From: Blattamonas nauphoetae
Lineage: Eukaryota > Preaxostyla > Oxymonadida
Direction: 5' to 3'
Assembly: GCA_033064195.1 (NCBI GenBank)
Contig: JARBJD010000382.1
Location: forward strand, 1 to 64,000
Length of the DNA: 64,000 bases
This document shows, in pieces, positions 55,251 through 64,000 of the stretch (position 1 is its first letter; each line of letters starts with the position of its first letter). The notes under the pieces are model-generated. The model saw only the letters and a program-made list of their open reading frames with translations, was not told the origin of the DNA and searched no databases. Both the position numbers and the translations under genes were made by a program.

Positions 55251-58200
55251 TGAAAGTTGAATCGCTTGCAACCGCGACGATCCGAAAGCTCCTGCCAATC
55301 CTTGGCATCGCTCCAAACACATCCCTCCCTAATTACATCCTCCATCTCCCATTGAACGAACTCTCTCGCGAACACATTGAACTCATCAACACCCACACAA
55401 CGACTAGCACAGAATACACATTCGTGATTGCGAAAGCATGGAACCGAATCAAAGCGCCAGAAAAGAAGATTGGACAGCCTGTCACGCTGAGAGAGAAAGA
55501 GTTCGCTCACTCCAAGGCACTTCAGTCACTCGATCCGTCCGAAGGACACAGCCTCCCCAACACAGTCCAAATCCCAATCCCGACATTCAAGCAACCACAA
55601 GAAGCCTCACATCTCCGCCCAGCAGACCTCCCACCATTCAACCCAACGAATGGCTACACAAGTTGGAGTGAAGACCTAACGACACAGCATCTTCACGGAG
55701 GTAGGACACTCCTTGCCCACCTCCTCTCCAAAGCAAACGATCGCCTCGCAGACACAAACTGGTCGCGAGAGGAGATAGATGAGCTGATGTGGAAGCTGTC
55801 GTCGATCCCGTCAGAGCTGAAAGCCAGAACGCACAAACCAAAGAGGAAGACCGTAGAGAGGACAGTGAAGCTGAGCCAAGAAGAGACATTGAACCGAGCA
55901 GTGAAGAAGTGGGAGAACTTGGTGGCAGAGGGAAGACGAGCTCCATCACGAAAGAGATCGAGGACATGAATGCCGGTCGCACACAGTCACTCTCCTTCGA
56001 CGAAGTGAAGCAAAGAATCACAGCCCTCCACAACGATGAGGACAGGAAGGCCCTCTATCTCAGTGTCAACAGGAGGACAAGGGAACAAGTGCGCAGTGGA
56101 GAGAAACTGGAGATCAGGAACGCGACCAATGGTCTCAACTCGAACTCCACACCCTCGCTCGACGGCCTCACAGCTGAGTTCGTCAAGAGATGCTGCCGAA
56201 ACGACAAGATCGTGGAGGACCAATTGGGCAATCTCATCTCTCTCTGCCTCGAAAGGAACTATCTCCCTCAAGCGTGGTGCGTGTGCAGGATGGTCGGGAT
56301 CCCGAAAACAGATGGGAAGATCAGACCGATCGCTGTCCAACACACCTTGCGGAAACTTATGGCTCGCCTACTCCTCGAACGGAACAAGGGTTGGTTGCAG
56401 AGGCACACCTCCCCAAGACAAGTCGGGGTGGGTGTGAGGAACGGCAGGAGCGTGGTTGTTGATGCGGTGGAGCATGCCATCGACGAGGCAATCCAACAGA
56501 GAACCACACAGTTCATCGTCATGCTTGACATGTCCAATGCCTTTCAGAATGTCCGAAGACAACAACTCCTCAACAAGCTGGCAGACATCGAGGACTACGA
56601 CGCTGAACTCTTGCACTTCATCAGAAATTCCTTCGAGCAAGAGACCCTCATCCTCAGTCGAGGCGAGGAGACAGCAGCGATCCCAAACAGCCGCGGTGTC
56701 CAGCAGGGATGTCCACTATCTCCATCCCTCTTTGCCTTCTACATCACTGAACCAATGAGGCAAGCTGAAGCTGGCGGAGCAACGGCATGGGGTTACCTCG
56801 ACGACCTTGTCCTCATGGCGAACTCGGAAGCCCAACTCAACCGCAGCCTGACCAAGCTCTCAACATCCCTCACTGCACACGGCCTCACCCTCAATCCAAC
56901 GAAGACGGTCATCATGTCAGTCGTCGATGGCGTCCCCTCAACCAAACCGATCAACGTGCTCGGTCACTCGGTCACTCCTCGAACATCGGCCAAGCTTCTT
57001 GGTACGATCGTGACCAACGACCAGCAAACCAGAGACAACTTCTTCATGGAGCGAGTGGAGAGAATCAAGTCGACGCTTCCCAAGGTCTCCCTCCTCAGTC
57101 ACCAAGCACACTTGCATCTCCTCCGTCAATCCATCTCCTCCAAACCCCTTCACATCCTCGCCACCACCTTCATCTCAGAGGAAGCCCTCATCTCCGCAGA
57201 CACCACCATCACCTCCCACCTCTCAAATCTCTTCAACATCCCTGATTCCCAACAGTTCCTCATCCACCTCCCAATCAAAGAAGGAGGACTCGGCATCCCC
57301 TCATTCGTTCAGACAGCCCTTCCATCACTCATCTGTTCACACGCATCGCTCCACCCAGAGATGTGGGAAGCCGATCACATCCAGAGAGCGAAGGTCGACC
57401 TCGAGTCAAGGGACACACAACCATCCTTCTCGACTTCGAAACCAGTAATGAGGATGATCACACACTTGACGAAGGAAGAGTACGATGCAGCGAGACAGGG
57501 TCAGAAGCAGTTGAGAGAGCTCATGACGAAGGAGGAAACAGCAGCGAAGCTGTCATTGCTGTCCGTCCACCAACAGAACAAGCACAATGTGATCAAGTCA
57601 GCTGAGAATCAGAAGTGGCGGTCCACACTTCCAGTAGACAGGTACCACAAGATAAACAACAACGTCTTCAGGTGCGCGCTGGACAATCTCTTTCTGAAAC
57701 CTCCCCTCTCCTTCTCGGAGGCCACCCGTTTCAACATGGACTCCAACCCACACACACACGCACCCACCCAACTCCGTTGTCCTGCATGCCAGTGTGAAAT
57801 GCTGGAAGACCACGCCGGCTGCTGCAAGCGAACCAGCAGTGAGAGACTCGCAAGGCATCACGCCATCAAGTTCCTGCTTGCGCAGACACTCAAGGAGATC
57901 CCGTCAATCACTGTGAGAACCGAGACCAAGATGGGAAGAGACGATGAAGATGCAAATGAAGAAGCAAACACAATAGCCGATCTTCAACTCAGAGTCACCA
58001 CTGGCTACACCAAACACCGCTTCGTCCGAGACATCCTCGGAATCAAAGACGATGGCCAAAGGATCCTTGAGTTCGGACTTGATCTCGTGATACCACAAGA
58101 CTTCACAAGCAGATCACACACACAGAGAGGGATGATGGACCCGAAAGGCAGAGTCAAGGAAGCAGAGAGGAAGAAGGAAAGGAAGTACAGCAGAGCGGGC

Positions 58201-58791
58201 CAAAGCCACACAGTCATCGGCATTGGCTTGAGCGACCACGGCCACTCAGGCCCCAACGCCTCACTCTTCTTCGACTTCATCAAACAGCTTGCTATCGAAA
58301 GGAAGATACCCAACCCACTCCCCACCTTCTTCACCCAAGTATCAGTCATCATGGAACTCGTTCGCTCCCACATGGAACAGACATACATCAAGACGCTCAG
58401 CCATCTTGCTAGGAGGAAGGAAGAAGAAAGAAAGCGCACTGTTGGGATCGAAATGGACATGGAATCATTCAACCTCATCACTTCAGTCACCGGAGACTCA
58501 CTCCACAACACTTCAATCACACTCATCAACAACACTACACACAACAACCCCACACTTCACAAGGCAAACACCACACATCACCTTCAAATCACACCACCTC
58601 AACCCATCACCTCACCATCCCCCACTTCACCTCACACACCGGAGCACCAAACACCCCACCTCCCCTCCCCACCTCCACTCCCCTCACCCATCACAGCAAC
58701 GCCCAACCCAAGACTAACACAAACCAAACTTCGTCTAGGAAAGGGTATGTTGCTGCAGATGGACGGCGGAGATTCGAAACGCAGAATATAG
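55250..58791 (+). CDS. LINE copy 1 ORF2: reverse transcriptase with RLE-type C-terminus
   Basis: The start ATG overlaps the ORF1 stop (TGATG). The first about 220 residues include a Myb-like helix (NWSREEIDELMWKLSSIP). One single-base difference near 55925 (copy 2 has one more A) shifts the frame, after which it is open to 58791. Reverse transcriptase motifs: GIPKTDGKIRPIAV, IVMLDMSNAFQNV, GVQQGCPLSPSLFAFYI, GYLDDLVLMANS (56791-56826), then the thumb. The C-terminus has CPACQCEMLEDHAGCCKR (CCHC-type knuckle, about 57778) followed by ADLQLRV and LEFGLDLVIP, which fits the restriction-like endonuclease fold of RLE LINEs. It would nick the target and prime cDNA synthesis there. The last about 130 residues are low-complexity Thr/His/Pro. 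Confidence 0.88.
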
Positions 58792-59208
58792 AAGAAGACG
58801 AAGGCAAACAGGACGAAGACGATGCCTATTGCAAGGAAGAGAAGGGCCAGAAGGAAGGAAAGAAGGAAGGACATGATCAAGAGAAGCCCAAAGAAGGAAC
58901 AACGGAAGACAGAGACAAGGAGGAAGCAGAAGAAGTGGCACAGCGCGAGAAACAACCGAGTGCCTGGCCTCGGCACCGGACCGCCAGCAGGAGTCCCTCT
59001 CTACCCCCAAACTCATTCTTTTCCCTTCTCCCATCTCCCCAGGCTTTGCGAGCAGAGCGGATCGAGCGAAGCACAAAAGCACAATCATCAAGCGCCCACC
59101 AGACAATAGAAAGCATAAGTCAGAATAAAACCAATTTCACACTCTTTATTGTTCATCTTGGTTTCCATTCTCATCTCATTTGATCCAGCCCACTTCGAAA
59201 TGTACCCC
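58792..59208 (+). other. LINE copy 1 3' region
   Basis: About 420 bases after the ORF2 stop. The first half is purine-rich (GAAGGAAAGAAGGAAGGA), the rest mixed, ending AAATGTACCCC just before the repeated tRNA end. In RLE LINEs such a region is what the reverse transcriptase recognises. No poly(A) or A-rich microrepeat is present. Confidence 0.6.
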
Positions 59209-59224
59209 ATTCCCGGCATCGAGG
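59209..59224 (+). repeat. target-site duplication, second copy (tRNA-Glu 3' end)
   Basis: ATTCCCGGCATCGAGG, identical to the last 16 bases of the tRNA-Glu gene (52019-52034). It sits exactly at the junction of LINE copies 1 and 2. The rest of the tRNA is absent, so this is a duplicated end and not a second tRNA gene. Confidence 0.88.
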
Positions 59225-59288
59225 TTCGTTTTTCGCGTTTTGCACCCCTTTTGCACTCTCCGTGCTCTAACTAACGTTTTCCGAGAAA

Positions 59289-62200
59289 ATGGAGTCTCCA
59301 CATCATGATCCGACCGAAAAAGTGTCGATCATGTTGATCGCACCAAAGCCGGTCAATATGGCACTCTCCCTCCTCATGACCACGATCAACCGCGCAAAAT
59401 GCCTCGCCTGAGAACTGCACCTCTTCTTTTTCTCATACACTGCCTTCGACACCCCCAACCAACCCCTCCCAACACGATGCTCCAAACTCCACACACCACC
59501 CACCCCTCACCTCACCAACCCGCATTTCTTCAGTTATCTTTCGCAGGAAGCAGACACCTCCTTCTCTGCAGCTATTCCGTCGATACGAACACAGTCCAGA
59601 CAACTTTCATCTTGTCAATCCAACTATCGTTCATTTACCCCGCATCGGCCAAACAAGCCGTATCACTCGATTCCTATCCATATTCTTCATCCCATCAACA
59701 GCGTCACTATCTTCCCAGATCCCCTATCCTCGGAATGTCCATTCAGATCGGATCGTTCTCTCTTCCCAACCCGTCAACAAAACTCGTCTACCCTCCCCTC
59801 TGACGATGCGAAACAAGATCCTTGGTGGGGATCGGGACTGGCTCCTTCCAGTTTCCACCCATCCACCACCCCTCAACTGCCCTCACCCGACCGTCCCCCA
59901 CGACCACCTAAATACCCCCAACCGCCCCGACAACTCACTCTCCGACGCTCCAGCATGGAGAGAGCCTTCGACGAAAGTCACAACGAACCAACCATCAGCG
60001 AAGCAACAAAAGAAAGAAAAAACGAACAAAAATTCCGAGCGATTCGGACTGCAAAAGATGATTGGTTCGATTGGAAACTTCTTCTCGTCCAGAGCAAAGA
60101 AAAGAAAAATCACAACAGCAACTGGACAACCCCATCGCTCAGCCCAGAGCCGAAACCTCAAAGAAGGACGAAGAGGCCACTTCAATTCAGGTGGGAAGGG
60201 AAGATGATCAGGAGGAAGGAGAAACAGTAGAGGAGGAAGGAGAGACAGGAAACTTTCAAAGCAGAACAGAGGAAGAGGAGAACACCAACCAATCTTCTAT
60301 CCAACCAAACTCTTCAGTCGAATCCACGCATTCGCCCCATCCTCCCAATTCAGCTGAAAAGAACGCTTCGTCAACGGGACCCGGTGACAAAGCAAGCAAT
60401 CACCGGGAACCGCCTCAAATCGAACTTTTCACACCCACTCAACTCAACATCCTCCCAAACTCCCAAAGACAGAAACAATCCCCAAAACTCCCAAACCGTC
60501 GCCGTCCCCAAAACGAGTCGGAAAATCACCAGTTCCGATCCATCAACCTCCTCTCACTCCAATCAGTCCATTACCTCTCGTATACGACTCAGACATCGCA
60601 AACCAATTCCAAATGAGATTAAAGAGTGAGACAGGGAGGGAGAGACAGAAACAGAAAGAAAGAAGGGCAGAAAGAAACCTCAACTCGACAGCGAATCAAA
60701 CGATACCTCCGACTCAGAAAATCAGTCCCTTGGGTCCATTAGGAGTAGAAAGAGATTGTCCCACGCCGGCCTCTTCCTCTTCACAGGAAGAATCCACAAC
60801 CTCGGCATCCAACCAAACACTCTCTCAACAGCCAAACAGCACCAATTACCAATCAAATGACAATACATCTGCAAAAACTGGAACAGTAGTCATTTCAACT
60901 CAAAAGTGACCGAAGGAGGAACGGAAACGGAGGAACAGAAGAAAATCGAGAAGAGACAAAGACAAGTCGAACAACTCAAGAATCATATCCTCAGAAGAGT
61001 CAAAGCAACACCAATAGCTGAAAGCTCAACGCAAACCGAAGCAACGAACCCACAACAACTCAAAAGACAGGAAACGTCCAGATGACAATGGACAGCTTCT
61101 TTGAGGTCCAAAGCGAACAAGCCCTCCTCTAGAGCAAACCAGACCACCCCTTCCACCACACATCGTCAACCAACTCTATCAACCAACGTTCATCACAAAC
61201 AACATCGACTTCACCAACTCCTTCAACTCCACCACCAACATATTCACAGTGTCGCAACCGACGATGAACATGTTCTTCAACGGAAGAGGAGGGAATGGCG
61301 AAAGATGAATGGGAAATAGAATGGCTCGGAGGGACATCGACTCAAACGGAATCCAAGAAGATGAACAAGCCAAACAATACCAATACGAGAACGACTTCAT
61401 CAGAAAGAGGGACATCGCACTCAATTGGGAATGGCAACATGGGAATTCGCCTGAGATGGGATTTACAACAGAACACTTTGGGAAAACGGAGAATGAAACT
61501 GAAATGAGCGGGAAAAGGGAATGTGGGACAGATACGATGGTGAAAGTGGAGAGCGGGCTGGATATGATTGGGAAAGTGGAGAGCGAGTCAGTTGCGATTA
61601 GGAAAGTAGAGAGCAGGACAGATTCGATTGGGACAGTGGAGAGCGGGTCAGAAATGATGAAGAAAGTGGAGAGCGAGTCAGATACAACGGGAAAAGTGGA
61701 GAGCGGGTCAGATGGGATTGGGAAAGCGAAGAGCGAGTCAGTTGCGATTGGGAAAGTGGAGAGCGGGTCAGCTGCGATTGGGAAAACTGAGAACGGGTCA
61801 GTTGCGATTGGGAAAGTAGAGAGCGGGCCAGATACAACGGGGAAAGTGGAGAGCAGGTCAGTGACAAGGGGGAAAGTAGAGAGCAGGTCAGTGACAAGGG
61901 GGAAAGTAGAAAACGGAACCAGATCGATTGAACGAATGGAAGGTGAACGGGACAAGCTCACGAGTGTGAAGATGAATTTGAACGAACCAATCAAAAGGAA
62001 AGAAAACAGAACTACACCTCTGACATTCCAGGGGCAATCCGAAACAAAGATACAAGCCGACACGGATGACTGGCTTTCAAAACTCGAAAGGGCCGCAGCG
62101 GAGGACACACTCCCATCACCCAAGCCCGGAAAGACAAACACCCCCAACAAAAGGAGTTGAAAGAATCTGGACAGTTCTTTCCAGGAACAGCTGGAGGAGT

Positions 62201-62496
62201 TGGTGAACCGAAGGAAGGAGGTGGAGAACATGTGGATGAGTCGGAAACTCAGTGTGAAGCAGGTAGAAGATAGAAAGGGTCTGATGACAGTCAATCGAAC
62301 AGAGATTGCAGGGAATGTGAAGAGCGGTGAGGAAGCGAATCAAAGAGAGGATGAGAAGCTTCTAAGCTGGGTGAAGATGCTCATAGAGACAATGAAGATC
62401 TGGAACAGCATCAACTTCAAGAAGCTGATGGGAAACCTTGAGTTGAAGGAGGGCCAAACTTTTGGAGGACAAAGAGATGGGGAGAAGACAAAGTGA
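59289..62496 (+). CDS. LINE copy 2 ORF1, frame-interrupted
   Basis: Counterpart of 52102-55250, ending at the same TGATG overlap (62494-62498). Its frame changes fall at partly different runs from copy 1: it reads through the 52.8 kb-equivalent segment (SEATKERKNEQKFRAIRTAK) and the 53.2 kb-equivalent segment (SAEKNASSTGPGDKASNHRE), where copy 1 does not. It is broken at other places instead. The repeat tract (61530-61920) has thirteen KVES-type units. Function as for copy 1. Confidence 0.55.
61530..61920 (+). repeat. 30-bp in-frame minisatellite in LINE copy 2 ORF1
   Basis: Thirteen 30-base units encoding KVES-x6 variants. Units 1-5 match copy 1 in order; the middle block (KVESGSDGIG, KAKSESVAIG, KVESGSAAIG, KTENGSVAIG) is specific to this copy, and KVESRSVTRG is doubled. 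Confidence 0.86.
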
Positions 62497-64000
62497 TGAA
62501 AGTTGAATCGCTTGCAACCGCGACGATCCAGCTCCTGCCAATCCTTGGCATCGCTCCAAACACATCCCTCCTAATTACATCCTCCATCTCCCATTGAACG
62601 AACTCTCTCGCGAACACATTGAACTCATCAACACCCACACAACGACTAGCACAGAATACACATTCGTGATTGCGAAAGCATGGAACCGAATCAAAGCGCC
62701 AGAAAAGAAGATTGGACAGCCTGTCACGCTGAGAGAGAAAGAGTTCGCTCACTCCAAGGCACTTCAGTCACTCGATCCGTCCGAAGGACTAGCCTCAACA
62801 CAGTCCAAATCCCAATCCCGACATTCAAGCAACCACAAGAAGCCTCACATCTCCGCCCAGCAGACCTCCCACCATTCAACCCAACGAATGGCTACACAAG
62901 TTGGAGTGAAGACCTAACGACACAGCATCTTCACGGAGGTAGGACACTCCTTGCCCACCTCCTCTCCAAAGCAAACGATCGCCTCGCAGACACAAACTGG
63001 TCGCGAGAGGAGATAGATGAGCTGATGTGGAAGCTGTCGTCGATCCCGTCAGAGCTGAAAGCCAGAACGCACAAACCAAAGAGGAAGACCGTAGAGGGAC
63101 AGTGAGGCTGAGCCAAGAAGAGACATTGAACCGAGCAGTGAAGAAGTGGGAGAACTTGGTGGCAAGAGGGAAGACGAGCTCCATCACGAAAGAGATCGAG
63201 GACATGAATGCCGGTCGCACACAGTCACTCTCCTTCGACGAAGTGAAGCAAAGAATCACAGCCCTCCACAACGATGAGGACAGGAAGGCCCTCTATCTCA
63301 GTGTCAACAGGAGGACAAGGGAACAAGTGCGCAGTGGAGAGAAACTGGAGATCAGGAACGCGACCAATGGTCTCAACTCGAACTCCACACCCTCGCTCGA
63401 CGGCCTCACAGCTGAGTTCGTCAAGAGATGCTGCCGAAACGACAAGATCGTGGAGGACCAATTGGGCAATCTCATCTCTCTCTGCCTCGAAAGGAACTAT
63501 CTCCCTCAAGCGTGGTGCGTGTGCAGGATGGTCGGGATCCCGAAAACAGATGGGAAGATCAGACCGATCGCTGTCCAACACACCTTGCGGAAACCTTGGC
63601 TCGCCTACTCCTCGAACGGAACAAGGGTTGGTTGCAGAGGCACACCTCCCCAAGACAAGTCGGGGTGGGTGTGAGGAACGGCAGGAGCGTGGTTGTTGAT
63701 GCGGTGGAGCATGCCATCGACGAGGCAATCCAACAGAGAACCACACAGTTCATCGTCATGCTTGACATGTCCAATGCCTTTCAGAATGTCCGAAGACAAC
63801 AACTCCTCAACAAGCTGGCAGACATCGAGGACTACGACGCTGAACTCTTGCACTTCATCAGAAATTCCTTCGAGCAAGAGACCCTCATCCTCAGTCGAGG
63901 CGAGGAGACAGCAGCGATCCCAAACAGCCGCGGTGTCCAGCAGGGATGTCCACTATCTCCATCCCTCTTTGCCTTCTACATCACTGAACCAATGAGGCAA
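62496..64000 (+). CDS. LINE copy 2 ORF2, 5' part, cut by window end
   Basis: Starts MKVESLATATI as in copy 1. Here the join between the N-terminal part and the reverse transcriptase is in one frame (KKWENLVARGKTSSITKEIE), where copy 1 lacks one A. Small one-base losses elsewhere (around 62568, 62793, 63096 and 63595) shift the frame. The reverse transcriptase is visible up to GVQQGCPLSPSLFAFYI. The remainder lies outside the window. Confidence 0.8.

Larger units (their letters stand above)
52035..59208 (+). mobile_element. non-LTR retrotransposon (LINE), copy 1, tRNA-Glu 3' insertion
   Basis: A 7174-base unit beginning TTCGTTTTTTCGCG and ending AAATGTACCCC, with no poly(A) tail. It has a short 5' leader, ORF1 (from 52102), ORF2 (from 55250) with reverse transcriptase and a C-terminal zinc-knuckle plus endonuclease-like domain, and a 3' region of about 420 bases. 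No apurinic endonuclease is seen. No long terminal repeats are present. The layout fits restriction-like-endonuclease (RLE) LINEs, which are generally site-specific (R2, NeSL, CRE, Utopia types). It lies directly after tRNA-Glu and is followed by a duplicate of the tRNA 3' end and a second copy. Confidence 0.88.
59225..64000 (+). mobile_element. non-LTR retrotransposon (LINE), copy 2, runs off the window
   Basis: Head-to-tail second copy of the same element, beginning TTCGTTTTTCGCG right after the repeated tRNA end. It is closely similar to copy 1 throughout, with scattered substitutions, many one-base length changes in short runs and a 9-base deletion near 59965. Only the 5' part up to the reverse transcriptase GCPLSPSLFAFYI motif is inside the window. 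High similarity implies both insertions are recent, or that the pair is homogenised. Confidence 0.88.

Noticed and set aside
54018-55322. 434-aa minus-strand frame rich in SDPLSTFPVV repeats
   Set aside because: It is the antisense shadow of the 30-base in-frame repeats of LINE ORF1; the same shadow appears in copy 2.
59205-59225. A second tRNA-Glu gene between the LINE copies
   Set aside because: Only the last 16 bases are present; no D arm, anticodon arm or 5' acceptor strand precedes them.
52035-64000. LTR retrotransposon or virus-like element
   Set aside because: There are no terminal repeats beyond the tRNA end, and no protease, integrase or capsid motifs; the reverse transcriptase and C-terminal domain are of LINE type.

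Overview
This window looks like nuclear DNA from an intron-rich protist. Twelve protein genes of clear eukaryotic or host type can be reconstructed, and ten are broken by GT-AG introns, nearly all 30 to 70 bases long. Stops are canonical (TAA and TGA both used). Spliced lengths match the families closely: S-adenosylmethionine synthase 395 aa, DDX1 728 aa, CapZ-alpha 284 aa, ribosomal P2 117 aa. A bacterial-type serine acetyltransferase and an XdhC/CoxI-family protein sit among them. I infer an oxymonad-like (Preaxostyla) anaerobe, such as the Blattamonas/Monocercomonoides group. This is inference from gene style, not proof.

Layout. Bases 1-9000 are gene-poor: a CT-rich satellite (1-470), decayed or anonymous sequence, an imperfect inverted repeat (about 2.9-4.77 kb), a 23-bp minisatellite (6.66-7.2 kb) and a miniature DNA transposon nested in an inverted copy of its own family (7.77-8.98 kb). 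A pogo/Tc1-type transposase ORF (9034-10380) borders the gene-dense block.

The block at 10.4-50.9 kb runs: XdhC-like protein, DDX1 helicase, S-adenosylmethionine synthase, ribosomal stalk P2, serine acetyltransferase, a Pro/Gln-rich repeat protein, a giant HECT ubiquitin ligase (4304 aa), a double-domain metacaspase, a kinesin-14, COG4, an LRR/coiled-coil protein, CapZ-alpha and a tiny UBA protein. Intergenic gaps are small; the kinesin and COG4 start codons are only 39 bases apart. The genes are unrelated housekeeping functions (RNA, sulfur amino acids and methylation, ubiquitin, cytoskeleton, Golgi traffic) rather than a pathway cluster.

Bases 51.0-64.0 kb hold a tRNA-Thr(AGU), a tRNA-Glu(UUC) and two head-to-tail copies of one non-LTR retrotransposon (LINE). 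The first copy starts exactly after the last base of tRNA-Glu. The last 16 bases of that tRNA gene are repeated between copies 1 and 2. The element has an N-terminal ORF1 with a 10-aa repeat tract, and an ORF2 with reverse transcriptase plus a zinc-knuckle/restriction-like-endonuclease-type C-terminus. This looks like a site-specific retroelement that uses the 3' end of a tRNA-Glu gene as its target, and it is the most interesting feature of the window.
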